DNA of 64,000 nucleotides, taken from assembly GCF_016907275.1 (NCBI RefSeq), contig NZ_JAFBBP010000001.1:6872001-6936000 (forward strand), written 5' to 3'. Position numbers and translations under genes: made by a program. The stretch is from Micromonospora luteifusca. GTDB lineage: Bacteria > Actinomycetota > Actinomycetes > Mycobacteriales > Micromonosporaceae. The first letter of the stretch is position 1. Each line of letters opens with the position of its first letter. Of the stretch, positions 1 to 9,038 are shown one piece after another. The notes under the pieces were generated by a model that was not told where the DNA came from, searched no databases, and was given only the letters and a program-made list of their open reading frames with translations.

Positions 1-374
1 CCCGACTGCCGGTCGACAAGCTGGCCGACGACGTGGCGAGGACGTTCGCGGTGATCGAGCCGTACGGGGGTCGGCAGACCCGGTACTTCCGTTTTCCGGG
101 GCTGTGCCATGACGCGGCGGCGCTGGACGCGCTGGCGCCGCTGGGTGTGACGGTGGTCGACGGGGACGTGGTCAGCGGCGATCCGTTCGCGACGGCGTGG
201 AAGCCGTTGGTGCGGGCGGTGTTGGACCACGTCCGCCCCGGGTCGGTGGTGATCATGCATGTGACCGAGGCGAACGCGGCGATGACCGACGAGGCGTTGC
301 CGCACATCCTGGCTGGTCTGCGGGAGCGGGACCTGGTGCCGGCGCCGCTGTCGGAGGTGTTGGCCGGCGACTGA
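1..374 (+). CDS. Polysaccharide deacetylase (NodB-type), C-terminal part
   Basis: The reading frame is already open at the left edge, so this is the last ~124 residues of a longer protein. It contains an RFPG segment (NodB motif 3, RxxPG) about 25 residues from the visible start and an SVVIMHV segment that fits the final I/L-x-L-H motif of the family. Such enzymes remove N- or O-acetyl groups from cell-wall or extracellular polysaccharides with a metal ion, and are usually secreted or membrane anchored. The metal-binding D-D and HxxxH motifs and any signal peptide lie outside the window. Family call fairly safe; substrate unknown. Confidence 0.72.
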   Translation, partial: RLPVDKLADDVARTFAVIEPYGGRQTRYFRFPGLCHDAAALDALAPLGVTVVDGDVVSGDPFATAWKPLVRAVLDHVRPGSVVIMHVTEANAAMTDEALPHILAGLRERDLVPAPLSEVLAGD

Positions 375-449
375 CCGGCGCGCGCGTTCGGGCCGAGGTC
401 CGCGGCGTCCCCGGGTTGTTGGTTCCCCGGGGTGCCGGGTCGTGGCGGG

Positions 450-1394
450 TCAGATGTCTTGCGCGTCGTTGACGGTCATGACGATCTTGCCTCGCCGGGA
501 TCCGTGTTCGACCGTCTCGTGTGCGTCGGTCGCCTTCTGGATGGGGAATTCAGCCTCGATCGGCACCGTGAACCGGCCCTCGGTGAACAGTTCGGCGGCG
601 GCGCTCAGGCCGTGCCGGCCGTCGGGTTCACCGGCCAGTTGGCCGATGGACAGGCGAATGCCGTGGGTGGGTGCGGTGAAGTCGGCCAGGGTCAGCACGG
701 CTGCCGGGTCGCCGGTCAGTTGGAGCAGTTCGGTGAGGGAGCCGGCGCCGGCGACGTCGAGTGCGCGGTCCACCCGAGGCGCGTCCAGGGCGTTGAGTCG
801 GTTCGCGAGGCCGGGCCCGTAGGTGACGGGTGTCGCCCCGAGTTGGCGGAGGAAGTCGTGGTTGTCGGTGCGGGCGGTGCCGATGACCCGGATCCCGCGG
901 GCTGCGGCGAGTTGGACGGCGATGCTCCCGACGCCGCCCGCGGCGCCGTCGACGAGGAGGGTCATGCCGGGTCGCAGGTCCAGGAGGTCGAGGGCCCGGG
1001 TGGCCGTCTCGGTGCTGGAGCCCGCCGCGCCCGCTTGCGCCCATGGCATGGTTGCGGGCTTGTGTGCCCAGAGCGGCAGTACCGCGAACTGCGCACTTGC
1101 GCCGCCGAGCTTTGCCAGTTCGACGACACCGAAGACGTGGTCGCCGACCGTCACGCCGTCGACGTCGTCGCCGATCTCGTCGACGATTCCGGCCGCGTCG
1201 ACGCCGGGGATGTGCGGCAGTGGCAACTGGGCGCTCATCGGGGTGCGGCCCGCCCGGAGTCCGACGTCGACCGGGGAGACTCCGGCGGCCCGGACGCGGA
1301 TCCGGATCTGGCCGGCTCCTGGTCGTGGCGCGTCGGCCGTGGCGAGGTGAAGTACCTCCGGGCCGCCGAACCGGTCGAACTGCACTGCGAACAT
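450..1394 (-). CDS. NADPH:quinone-oxidoreductase-like MDR protein
   Basis: A 314-residue zinc-independent medium-chain dehydrogenase/reductase. The N-terminal GroES-like half (FGGPEVL, AAGVSPVD, PGVDAAGIV) is followed by the Rossmann nucleotide motif AAGGVG at residues 151-156. No structural-zinc cysteine cluster is visible, which fits the quinone oxidoreductase branch. ATG start with GAGGAG about 6 nt upstream (1401-1406). It is divergent from a TetR gene across ~100 bp that contain a palindrome, so TetR repression and induction by an electrophile or quinone is likely. The physiological substrate cannot be read from the sequence. Confidence 0.8.
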   Translation of the reverse strand: MFAVQFDRFGGPEVLHLATADAPRPGAGQIRIRVRAAGVSPVDVGLRAGRTPMSAQLPLPHIPGVDAAGIVDEIGDDVDGVTVGDHVFGVVELAKLGGASAQFAVLPLWAHKPATMPWAQAGAAGSSTETATRALDLLDLRPGMTLLVDGAAGGVGSIAVQLAAARGIRVIGTARTDNHDFLRQLGATPVTYGPGLANRLNALDAPRVDRALDVAGAGSLTELLQLTGDPAAVLTLADFTAPTHGIRLSIGQLAGEPDGRHGLSAAAELFTEGRFTVPIEAEFPIQKATDAHETVEHGSRRGKIVMTVNDAQDI

Positions 1395-1447
1395 CAGCGG
1401 CTCCTCAGCCTCGATAACGTGGTCGTAGCCGTACCGTAGCCCGGAAC

Positions 1448-1463
1448 CGGAGCAGCTGTTCCG
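1448..1463. promoter_or_regulatory. Palindrome, candidate TetR operator
   Basis: CGGAGCAGCTGTTCCG is a 16-bp palindrome with one mismatched pair, sitting between the divergent oxidoreductase and TetR genes. Its position and symmetry fit a TetR-dimer operator controlling both promoters. Binding is inferred. Confidence 0.45.
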
Positions 1464-1497
1464 CTATGGGTTCAAGTGAGAAGGGGGAGGGTTGAAG

Positions 1498-2055
1498 ATG
1501 CCTCAGAAGCAGCGCGCCGACGCCCGATCCAACCGTGAGCGGGTCGTGGCGGCAGCGCGGGAGACGTTCGCGGCGGCAGGGCTGGAAGCGCCCATGCGCG
1601 AGGTGGCCCGGCGGGCGGGGATCGGGGTGGCGACTCTCTATCGGCATTTCCCGACCCGCACCGACCTGGTCACGACGGTCCTCGCCGAGCGTGTCGAGGC
1701 CTGTGCTGTGCAGATGCGTCGTGCCCTCGACGATCCTGACCCGTGGCGGGCGCTGTCCGGCATGGTCCTGGAGTTCGCCGATCGGCAGATCCGTGACCAG
1801 GCGCTCAACGAGGCGCTGTTGGGGTCCGGCGAGATGGGTGCCGTCTTCGGTGCCGAACGGCGGGAGCACGCGCAGGCGTTGAACGTGCTGGTCGCCCGTG
1901 CACGGGCCGCGGGCGTGCTACGTGACGGCGTGGACGTGGACGATGTTCGGGCCGGTCTCCTGGCCATCGCGTCGCTGCGGCGGTTGCCGGCGAGGACGAG
2001 CGCCCAGGTGATCGGCAGGCTCGCCGATCTCGTCCTCGCCGGAATCCGCGTCTGA
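1498..2055 (+). CDS. TetR/AcrR family transcriptional regulator
   Basis: About 185 residues. The N-terminal helix-turn-helix reads REVARRAGIGVATLYRHFPTR, the canonical TetR recognition segment. The C-terminal half is the family's variable ligand-binding region (SetR/TetR_C type), rich in Leu and Ala. I take ATG 1498 because GGGAGG at 1484-1489 is then about 8 nt away; an in-frame TTG at 1492 would sit almost on top of that site. It faces the oxidoreductase gene across a palindrome and most likely represses that gene and itself. Confidence 0.85.
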   Translation: MPQKQRADARSNRERVVAAARETFAAAGLEAPMREVARRAGIGVATLYRHFPTRTDLVTTVLAERVEACAVQMRRALDDPDPWRALSGMVLEFADRQIRDQALNEALLGSGEMGAVFGAERREHAQALNVLVARARAAGVLRDGVDVDDVRAGLLAIASLRRLPARTSAQVIGRLADLVLAGIRV

Positions 2056-2062
2056 TTGGTGG

Positions 2063-3469
2063 TCAGTCGTCGCGGTGGTCGGTCCACCACTGCTGGCCGT
2101 CGGCGGGCAGGGTGTCGATCGGGTCGTAGTAGGCGTAGCGCTTGTTGAGTGCCTCCAGGTCGGCGGACTCGATGGAGGTGCGGTAGTTCTTGGTCCAGTA
2201 GGAGATGCCGCGTTCGCGGTCGTAGTCGGTGAGCATGTGCACCCAGCGCTTACCGACGAAGGGGACGTCGCAGACGATGCGGGGGGTGGCGTAGCCGGGG
2301 AGGTAGCCCATGATGTCGTGCTGGAGCTGCTGGGCGTGCCAGACCGGGACCCGCCAGTGTTCGGCGTTGGGGATCATGTCGCACATGTAGAAGTAGTAGG
2401 GCAGGATCCCGGCTTCGCCCTGTAGCGCGAAGCAGAGGTCGAGCAGCTCGGGGGTGGTGGCGTTGACGCCGCGCATGAGCACGCCCTGGTTGCGCACGTC
2501 GCGGACGCCGACGTCGAGGGCGGTCTGGGCGGCCTTGGCGACCAGTGGGGTGAGCGACTGGGCGTGGTTGACGTGCGTGTGGATGGCGAGGTTCACGCCG
2601 CGGCGGGCGGCGGTGCGGGCGACGCGCTCCAGGCCTTCGACGACGTCGGGTTGCAGCCAGTGCTGGGGGAGGCCCATGAGGGCCTTGGTGGCGAGCCGGA
2701 TGTCGCGGACCGTTTCCAGTTCCAGCAGCCGCATCAGGTACGACTCGAGGTTGCGCCAGGGGACGTTGGCCACGTCGCCGCCGGAGACGACGACGTCGCG
2801 TACGCCGGGGTGGCCCTTGAGGTAGGCGATGTGGGCGTCGTAGCGGTCGACGGGCTTGAGGGTGAGTTTGAGCTTGTCGACGGCGGGGGTGGAGTTGCCG
2901 ACGAGGTCCATGCGGGTGCAGTGGCCGCAGTACTGGGGGCAGGTGGAGAGCAGTTCGGCGAGGACCTTGGTGGGGTAGCGGTGGGTGAGGCCTTCGGCGA
3001 CCCACATGTCGTGTTCGTGCAGGCTGTCGCGGCTGGCGTAGGGGTGTGACGGCCAGTCGGTGCGTCGGTCGGAGGCGACCGGGATCATGTATCGGCGGAT
3101 GGGGTCGGCGAGCAGCGCCTCGGTGGTGAGGGGCGCGAACGGCACCATCGTGTTGATCATTTGGGGTGGTACGAGCATCGACATGGTGGCGAGGGCCTGT
3201 TGGTCGGCCTCGAGGTCGGTGTAGAAGCTGTCGTCGATGAGGTCGCCGAAGACGGCGCGGAGCTGCTTGATGTTCTTGACGCAGTTGACGCGTTGCCACT
3301 GGGCGGATTCCCACTGGTCGCGGGTGATGTGTCGCCAGCCGGGGAAGCGGGTCCAGTCGGGTTCGACCAGGGGGCGGCGGTGGTATTCGTATGGCTGCCC
3401 GGCGGTCGGTACGGCGACCGGGGCGTGACGGGGTTGAGGGATGGTCTCAACCGGTTGGGTCTGGGTCAC
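2063..3469 (-). CDS. kamA: L-lysine 2,3-aminomutase
   Basis: A 468-residue radical-SAM, PLP-dependent aminomutase converting L-lysine to L-beta-lysine, the first step of lysine fermentation by the aminomutase route. The radical-SAM cluster motif CxxxCxxC is at C177, C181 and C184 (CPQYCGHC), and the VVSGGD strand follows at 227-232. A lysine in DVPFVGK (K407) is in the position expected for the PLP aldimine. GTG start with GAGGAGG a few nt upstream. The divergent operon carries kdd, kamD, kamE and kal, which separates this from glutamate 2,3-aminomutase or EpmB. Enzymes of this type are usually oxygen-labile, so expression may be restricted to low-oxygen or special growth phases. Confidence 0.92.
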   Translation of the reverse strand: MTQTQPVETIPQPRHAPVAVPTAGQPYEYHRRPLVEPDWTRFPGWRHITRDQWESAQWQRVNCVKNIKQLRAVFGDLIDDSFYTDLEADQQALATMSMLVPPQMINTMVPFAPLTTEALLADPIRRYMIPVASDRRTDWPSHPYASRDSLHEHDMWVAEGLTHRYPTKVLAELLSTCPQYCGHCTRMDLVGNSTPAVDKLKLTLKPVDRYDAHIAYLKGHPGVRDVVVSGGDVANVPWRNLESYLMRLLELETVRDIRLATKALMGLPQHWLQPDVVEGLERVARTAARRGVNLAIHTHVNHAQSLTPLVAKAAQTALDVGVRDVRNQGVLMRGVNATTPELLDLCFALQGEAGILPYYFYMCDMIPNAEHWRVPVWHAQQLQHDIMGYLPGYATPRIVCDVPFVGKRWVHMLTDYDRERGISYWTKNYRTSIESADLEALNKRYAYYDPIDTLPADGQQWWTDHRDD

Positions 3470-3610
3470 GGCCCCTCCTCGGTGTTGCGGCTGATCATCG
3501 AAGCCCGAAGGCTACTGGAAAATATCCGGCGAAGAAATTAGTCTGCCGTAAGTTTTCCCGTTACGCGAGCCTTGACCGGGGCTTCGAGCGGCTGGGCAGG
3601 GGAGGTTGGC
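3470..3610. promoter_or_regulatory. Divergent promoter region kamA / kdd operon
   Basis: This 141-bp gap separates kamA from the kdd-kam operon. It contains an unusually A+T-rich core (about 3515-3560) with GGAAAA (3517-3522) mirrored by TTTTCC (3553-3558). That spacing, 30 bp apart, could suit a wrapping regulator of the Lrp/AsnC type, but no such regulator gene is adjacent. I see no cobalamin-riboswitch-like B12 box. Confidence 0.4.
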
Positions 3611-4672
3611 GTGACGTCACCGGTGGGACTGCACCGCGTCGTGCAACCGACGGGGGTGCTGCCGCAGGCGGCTTGGCGCCTGGACACGTCGGCGGCGATC
3701 GCACCGAACGAGGTGCGGATCCGGGTGCAGCGGCTCAACCTGGACGCGGCGAGCTTCCGGCAGTTGTCGGAGAAGCACGGTGGGGACGGCGACGCGGTCC
3801 GGGCCGAGGTGCTGGAGATCATCGCGACGCGGGGGAAGATGCAGAACCCGGTGACCGGTTCCGGCGGGATGCTGATCGGCACGGTCGAGGAGTCCGGCCG
3901 GCGTTCCCCGCTCGGGCTCAAGCCGGGGCAGCGGGTCGCCAGCCTGGTGTCGTTGACGCTGACCCCGCTGGTCGTGACCGACGGGCTGGCCCGCTGGGAC
4001 GGGCGCAGCGAGCAGGTGCCGTGTGACGGGTGGGCGATCCTGTTCGCCCGTTCCATCGCGGCGGTGCTGCCCGACGACGAGGACCCGCAGTTGTCCCTGG
4101 CCGTGCTGGACGTGTGCGGGGCGCCCGCGTTGACCGCGCGGGTGGTGTCGCGTCATGTCGAGGACCGGCGTCGTGTCGGTGACCCGACGCCGGTGCGGGT
4201 CGCGGTGATCGGCGGGGCGGGCAAGAGTGGGTCGCTGTCTCTGGCGGCGGCGCGGCGGGCAGGCGCCGCGCGTACCGTCGGGGTGGTGCCGGTCGCGGCG
4301 GAGCGCGACGCGCTGACGGCCGCCGGCCTGGCGTCGGTGGTGGCGTTGGCCGACGCGCGGGACCCGGTGGGGTTGTCCACCGCGGTGACCACCGCCCTGG
4401 GTGCCCCGGCGGACGTCACGGTCGTCTGTGTCGACGTGCCGGGGTGTGAGCACGGGGCGGTGTTGGCCACAGCCGACGGCGGCACAGTGATCTTCTTCTC
4501 GATGGCGACGAGTTTCTCCGCGGCCGCGTTGGGCGCCGAAGGGTTGGCCGCCGACGTGACGATGCTGGTGGGCAACGGGTACGTGCCGGGGCACGCGGAG
4601 TTGGCGCTGGGGCTGTTGCGCGCCGAGCCGGGGGTGCGTCAGCTGTTCGCGGCGCGGATCGCGGCAGACTGA
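3611..4672 (+). CDS. kdd: L-erythro-3,5-diaminohexanoate dehydrogenase
   Basis: A 353-residue NAD(P)-dependent dehydrogenase that oxidatively deaminates 3,5-diaminohexanoate, the product of KamDE, to 5-amino-3-oxohexanoate. The Rossmann segment VRVAVIGGAGKSGSLSLAAARRAG lies in the middle, and the N-terminal half has the MQNPVTGSGGMLIG signature typical of Kdd. GTG 3611 is chosen because GGGGAGG lies directly upstream; the frame is open further upstream without a better site. It is the first gene of the operon and is followed 4 nt later by the amidohydrolase. Confidence 0.88.
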   Translation: MTSPVGLHRVVQPTGVLPQAAWRLDTSAAIAPNEVRIRVQRLNLDAASFRQLSEKHGGDGDAVRAEVLEIIATRGKMQNPVTGSGGMLIGTVEESGRRSPLGLKPGQRVASLVSLTLTPLVVTDGLARWDGRSEQVPCDGWAILFARSIAAVLPDDEDPQLSLAVLDVCGAPALTARVVSRHVEDRRRVGDPTPVRVAVIGGAGKSGSLSLAAARRAGAARTVGVVPVAAERDALTAAGLASVVALADARDPVGLSTAVTTALGAPADVTVVCVDVPGCEHGAVLATADGGTVIFFSMATSFSAAALGAEGLAADVTMLVGNGYVPGHAELALGLLRAEPGVRQLFAARIAAD

Positions 4673-4676
4673 GGAC

Positions 4677-6242
4677 ATGACGAACCCCTCGACGTTGTAC
4701 CGCGGCGGCGTGCTGCACTGCCCCGCCGACCCGAGCGCCACCGCGCTGCTGGTGTCCGGTGGGCGGATTACCTGGTTGGGCACCGACGGTGACGCGCCGC
4801 CGGCCGACCGGGTGGTGGACCTGGGTGGGGCGTTGGTGACGCCGGCGTTCGTCGACGCGCACGTGCACGCCACCGACACCGGGTTGGCGTTGGCCGGGCT
4901 GGATCTGGCCGGGGTGCGCTCGGCGGGGCAGTTGCTGGACGCGGTGGCCGCGTTCGCGGCGGGTCTGCCGGGCGACGCGGTGGTGCTGGGGCACGGCTGG
5001 GACGAGTCGACCTGGTCGGATCCGGCGGTGCCGGACGCGGCGGCGTTGGGTCGGGCGGCCGGTGGGCGGCGGGTGTATGTGTCGCAGGCGTCGCTGCACT
5101 CGGCGTTGGTGTCGTCGGCGCTGCTGGCGGCGTGCCCGCAGGTGGTGCAGGCGGCCGGTTACGACGCGTCCGGGTGGTTGCGTCGCGACGCGCACCATGT
5201 GGTGCGGGCGGCGGCGCAGGGGTCGGTGAGTCGGGCGCAGCGGGTCGCCGCGCAGCGGGTGGCCCTTGCCCACGCGGCGTCGCTGGGTATCGCGGCGGTG
5301 CACGAGTGCGGTGGCCCGGAGATCTCCGACGAGGAGGACTTCACGGGCCTGCTGGGCATCTCCGGTGCGGGGTTGCCGGAGGTGTACGGGTACTGGGGTG
5401 AGCTGGGTGGTGCGGCGCGGGCCCGGGAGTTGGGCGCGGTGGGTGCCGGTGGTGACCTGTTCGCCGACGGGGCGTTGGGGTCGCGGACAGCGCACGTGTC
5501 GCAGGCGTACGGCGATGGTGACGGCTGCGGGCACGGATACCTGACGGCCGAGCAGGTGCGTGATCATCTGTTGGACTGCGTGGCGCACGGCCTGCAGGGT
5601 GGGTTCCACGCGATCGGTGACGCGGCGATCGGCACGGTCCTCGACGGTTTCGCCGGTGCCGCGCGAACGGTGGGTGTGGAGCGGTTGCGGGCCGCCCGGC
5701 ACCGTATCGAGCACGCCGAGGTCATGAACAAGCGGTTGATCGCGGGGTTCGTGGAGTACGGGATCGTGGCGAGCATGCAGCCGGCGTTCGACCGGTTGTG
5801 GGGCGGCGCGGGTCGGATGTACGAGTCGCGGCTGGGTCTGGACCGGTCGTTGGAGTCGAACCCGATGGGCGCGATGCACGGTGTGGGTGTGGCGTTGGCG
5901 TTCGGGTCGGATTCGCCGGTGACGCCGCTGGACCCGTGGGGGTCGGTGCGGGCCGCGGCGGCGCACCACAACCCGGCGCAGCGGATGAGTGTGCGGGCGG
6001 CGTTCGCCGCGCACACCCGTGGCGGGTGGCGGGCGGTGCACCTGGACGTCGAGGGGGTCCTCGCGTTGGGTGCGCCGGCGACGTTCGCGGTGTGGGCGAC
6101 GCCGGCCGGGGTGGAGCGGGGCCTGCCGGTGCTGCTGGCCGAGGACCCGGAGTTGCGGGGTCCGGACGATCCGACGCCGTTGCCGACGTGCCGGAGCCTG
6201 GTGCTGCGCGGTGAGGTCATCTACGAGGAAGGGTCATCGTGA
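4677..6242 (+). CDS. YtcJ-like amidohydrolase
   Basis: A 521-residue member of the amidohydrolase_3 group. The metal motif HxH is at H62/H64 in FVDAHVHAT, a late RIEHAEV segment gives another metal histidine, and AFGSDSPVTPLDPW supplies the catalytic Asp region. These enzymes hydrolyse amide or imine bonds. Its place between kdd and kamD, 4 nt after kdd, suggests a role in lysine catabolism, for example removal of a cyclised or acylated side product of amino-keto intermediates, but this is inference. The standard clostridial pathway has no such step. Confidence 0.8.
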   Translation: MTNPSTLYRGGVLHCPADPSATALLVSGGRITWLGTDGDAPPADRVVDLGGALVTPAFVDAHVHATDTGLALAGLDLAGVRSAGQLLDAVAAFAAGLPGDAVVLGHGWDESTWSDPAVPDAAALGRAAGGRRVYVSQASLHSALVSSALLAACPQVVQAAGYDASGWLRRDAHHVVRAAAQGSVSRAQRVAAQRVALAHAASLGIAAVHECGGPEISDEEDFTGLLGISGAGLPEVYGYWGELGGAARARELGAVGAGGDLFADGALGSRTAHVSQAYGDGDGCGHGYLTAEQVRDHLLDCVAHGLQGGFHAIGDAAIGTVLDGFAGAARTVGVERLRAARHRIEHAEVMNKRLIAGFVEYGIVASMQPAFDRLWGGAGRMYESRLGLDRSLESNPMGAMHGVGVALAFGSDSPVTPLDPWGSVRAAAAHHNPAQRMSVRAAFAAHTRGGWRAVHLDVEGVLALGAPATFAVWATPAGVERGLPVLLAEDPELRGPDDPTPLPTCRSLVLRGEVIYEEGSS

Positions 6243-6281
6243 GCGAGCGAACCCTCAGACACATGAGTGAGCGGATCATCG

Positions 6282-7838
6282 ATGAGCAAGCTTGATCTTG
6301 ATCCGGTGCTGGTGGCGCGGGCGCGGGAGTTGGCGCGTCGGGCCGGGCAGCCGGTGGTGGACCTGGCGCGCAGCCACACCACGGTGTCGGTGGAGCGGGC
6401 GGTGCTGCGGCTGGCCGGCGTGACCGGCGCCGACCCGGACGGCATCCCGTGGGTCAACCGTCTCGTCGACGCGGTCGCCGCGGACGTGGGGCTGGGCCAC
6501 GGGGTGGCGGTGCCGGTGTTCGACGCCCTGGTCCGGGAGGGCAGCACCGACGTGACGTTGCTGGCGCAGAAGGCCGCCGCCGGGTCGGTGCGTTTCACCC
6601 AGCCCACCGGTCGGGCCGCCACGGCGGCCCGGTCGGCGGCGCGCAGGGCGGTCGGCGCGGGCATCCGGCGTATTGACCGGCGGCGCGCCGAGCGGGACCG
6701 TCTCGTGAAGCGCCACGGTGATCCGGCGCAGCGGCCGTGGATCTACCTGATCGTGGCGACCGGTGACATCTACGAGGACATCCCGCAGGCGCAGGCCGCC
6801 GCGCGGGCGGGCGCGGACGTGATCGCGGTGATCCGCTCCACCGGGCAGTCGCTGCTGGACTACGTGCCGGAGGGCGCGACCCGGGAGGGGTTCGCCGGCA
6901 CGTACGCCACGCAGGAGAACTTCCGGCTGATGCGTGCCGCCCTCGACGAGTCGTCGAAGGAGGTCGGCCGCTACGTGCGGTTGACCAACTACGCGTCCGG
7001 GTTGTGCATGCCGGAGATGGCGGCCCTGGCGGGCCTTGAACGACTCGACATGATGTTGAACGACTCGATGTACGGGATCCTGTTCCGCGACATCAACCCG
7101 GTTCGCACGTTCGTCGACCAGCGGTTCTCCCGGCAGGTGCACGCCCGCGCCGGGATCATCATCAACACCGGTGAGGACAACTACCTGACCACCGCCGACG
7201 CGGTCGACGAGGCGCACACGGTGACGGTGTCGCAGCTGCTCAACGAGTACTTCGCGCACGAGGCGGGGTTGGCGGACTGGCAGTTGGGGTTGGGGCACGC
7301 GTTCGAGATCAACCCGGAGGTGCCGGAGTCGTTCCGGTTGGAGTTGGCGCACGCGTTGCTGGCCCGGGAGTTGTTCCCCGACGCGCCGCTGAAGTGGATG
7401 CCGCCGACGAAGCACATGACCGGCGACGTGTTCCGGGGCAACCTGCTCGACGGGTTCTTCAACCTGGCGGGCGCGCTGACCGGTCAGGGCATCCTGCTGG
7501 TGGGGATGATGACCGAGGCGGTGGTGACGCCATGGTTGTCCGACCGGGACATCGCCCTGCAGAACGTGCGGTACGTGCTGGGCGCGGCCGGTGGCCTGCA
7601 CGAGGACTTCGTGCCGGCGCCCGGCGGGTTCATCCGACGCCGCGCCAACCAGGTCCTCGGTGAGGCGCTGGACCTGCTGGAACGCATCGGGGAGCAGACG
7701 TTGCTCACGGCGATCGCCGAGGGCACGTTCGGGATCATGAAGCGGCCCGCGGACCGCGGTAAGGGCCTGTCCGGGGTCGCCGCGCACGAGGCGGACTACT
7801 GCAACCCGGCCACCGACATTCTGGAGGCTGGCGCGTGA
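6282..7838 (+). CDS. kamD: Beta-lysine 5,6-aminomutase, alpha subunit
   Basis: About 518 residues, the large subunit of the adenosylcobalamin- and PLP-dependent aminomutase that moves the 6-amino group of beta-lysine (or D-lysine) to C5. Family blocks are clear: YGILFRDINPVRTFVDQ, GIIINTGEDNYLTTADA and KWMPPTKHMTGDVFRG. I prefer ATG 6282 (MSKLDLDP...), which has an AGCGGA purine stretch upstream; GTG 6267 is also possible and would add five residues. The stop overlaps the kamE start by 4 nt, so the two subunits are probably translationally coupled. Confidence 0.92.
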   Translation: MSKLDLDPVLVARARELARRAGQPVVDLARSHTTVSVERAVLRLAGVTGADPDGIPWVNRLVDAVAADVGLGHGVAVPVFDALVREGSTDVTLLAQKAAAGSVRFTQPTGRAATAARSAARRAVGAGIRRIDRRRAERDRLVKRHGDPAQRPWIYLIVATGDIYEDIPQAQAAARAGADVIAVIRSTGQSLLDYVPEGATREGFAGTYATQENFRLMRAALDESSKEVGRYVRLTNYASGLCMPEMAALAGLERLDMMLNDSMYGILFRDINPVRTFVDQRFSRQVHARAGIIINTGEDNYLTTADAVDEAHTVTVSQLLNEYFAHEAGLADWQLGLGHAFEINPEVPESFRLELAHALLARELFPDAPLKWMPPTKHMTGDVFRGNLLDGFFNLAGALTGQGILLVGMMTEAVVTPWLSDRDIALQNVRYVLGAAGGLHEDFVPAPGGFIRRRANQVLGEALDLLERIGEQTLLTAIAEGTFGIMKRPADRGKGLSGVAAHEADYCNPATDILEAGA

Positions 7839-8593
7839 GCGGGGAGCAGAAGCAGATCGTGCGGCCGTACGGGGACACCACCGGCGACGGGATGGTGCAG
7901 GTGTCGTTCACCCTGCCGGTGGCCCACGACAAGCGGGCCGAGGGCGCGGCGGTGCAGTTGGCCAACCGGATGGGCATCGACCCGGCGATGGTGGTGCACG
8001 CCAAGCCGATGGGCGACGGGTTCACCTTCTTCGTCGTCTACGGGCGGGTCAACCACCTGGTCGACCTCAACGCCGTGCAGGTGGTGGAACGGGACTTCGC
8101 GTTGCTGTCGGCGAAGGACGTCAACACGGTGATCAAGCAGCGGTTGCGGCGCAAGCTGTCCGTGGTCGGGGCGTGCATCGGCACCGACGCGCACACCGTG
8201 GGCATCGACGCGATCCTCAACGTCAAGGGCATCGCGGGGGAGAAGGGCCTGGAGTACTACCGGGAGTTGAAGGTCACCAACATGGGTGCGCAGGTCAGCG
8301 TGCCGGAGTTGGTGGAGACCGCCCGGGCGGAGAAGGCCGACGCGGTGCTCGTGTCGCAGGTGGTCACCCAACGCGACGCGCACCTGCACAACACCCGGGA
8401 GATGTCCGCCGCGTTCCGGGAGGCGTTGCCGGCGGGCCGGCGGCCGCTGCTGATCGTCGGCGGCCCCCGTTTCGACGAGACGATGACCGACGAGTTGGGC
8501 GTGGACCGCATCTTCGGTCGCGGCACCACCCCCGGCGAGGTGGCCAGCTACCTCGTGCACGCCCTGATCACGCAGCGGAAGGCGACACCATGA
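7835..8593 (+). CDS. kamE: Beta-lysine 5,6-aminomutase, beta subunit
   Basis: A 252-residue cobalamin-binding subunit. The base-off/His-on motif DxHxxG is D118-A-H120-T-V-G123, followed by a Rossmann-like B12 domain with VLVSQVVTQRDAH and LLIVGGPRF. A lysine in GEKGLEYYRELKVTNMG is at the position used for the PLP aldimine in known enzymes. GTG start overlapping the kamD stop; its own stop overlaps the ATG of the next gene. Strict pairing with kamD makes the assignment firm. Confidence 0.92.
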   Translation: MSGEQKQIVRPYGDTTGDGMVQVSFTLPVAHDKRAEGAAVQLANRMGIDPAMVVHAKPMGDGFTFFVVYGRVNHLVDLNAVQVVERDFALLSAKDVNTVIKQRLRRKLSVVGACIGTDAHTVGIDAILNVKGIAGEKGLEYYRELKVTNMGAQVSVPELVETARAEKADAVLVSQVVTQRDAHLHNTREMSAAFREALPAGRRPLLIVGGPRFDETMTDELGVDRIFGRGTTPGEVASYLVHALITQRKATP

Positions 8594-8997
8594 CCGACTC
8601 CAGGCTCGGGTTGACGGTGACACACCGGCGGTATGTGCCGTACTCGCACGCCCACTACGCCGGGAACCTCGTCGACGGGGCGTACGCCCTCGGACTGTTC
8701 GGCGACGTCGCCACCGAGGTGTGCATCCGCACCGACTCCGACGAGGGTCTGTTCGCCGGGTACTCCGACGTGCGGTTCCACGCGCCCATCCGCGCCGGTG
8801 ACGTGGTGCAGGTGACCGCGCAGGTGTCGCGTGTCGGCACCCGCAGCCGCACCCTGGAGCTGAGCTGCGCGGTGGTGTGCCGGGGCCGCCCGGACCGCTC
8901 CGAGTCCGCCGCCGAGGTCCTCGACCCGCCGATCGTGGCGGTCACCGCGACCGGGACCGTGGTCGTTCCCGCCGCAGGTGTGAGTCGCGAGGAGTGA
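8590..8997 (+). CDS. kal: 3-aminobutyryl-CoA ammonia lyase-like hotdog protein
   Basis: A 135-residue single-hotdog protein starting at ATG 8590, overlapping the kamE stop. The N-terminus (VTHRRYVPYSHAHYAGNLVDGAYALGLFGD) and the FHAPIRAGDVVQVTAQV block match Kal, which releases ammonia from 3-aminobutyryl-CoA to give crotonyl-CoA, the last dedicated step of the pathway. Known Kal proteins are about 130 residues, so length fits. The preceding step needs a 3-keto-5-aminohexanoate cleavage enzyme (Kce), and no DUF849-type gene is present here. Confidence 0.82.
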   Translation: MTDSRLGLTVTHRRYVPYSHAHYAGNLVDGAYALGLFGDVATEVCIRTDSDEGLFAGYSDVRFHAPIRAGDVVQVTAQVSRVGTRSRTLELSCAVVCRGRPDRSESAAEVLDPPIVAVTATGTVVVPAAGVSREE

Positions 8998-9038
8998 GCC
9001 GGGGTCGCGAGCCCCGCAGTCGCGAACAGGGGAGGCCT

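Noticed and set aside
3470..3610. Cobalamin riboswitch for the B12-dependent kam genes
   Set aside because: No B12-box or conserved stem pattern is visible in the 141-bp leader; the gap is also too short for a full riboswitch upstream of both genes.
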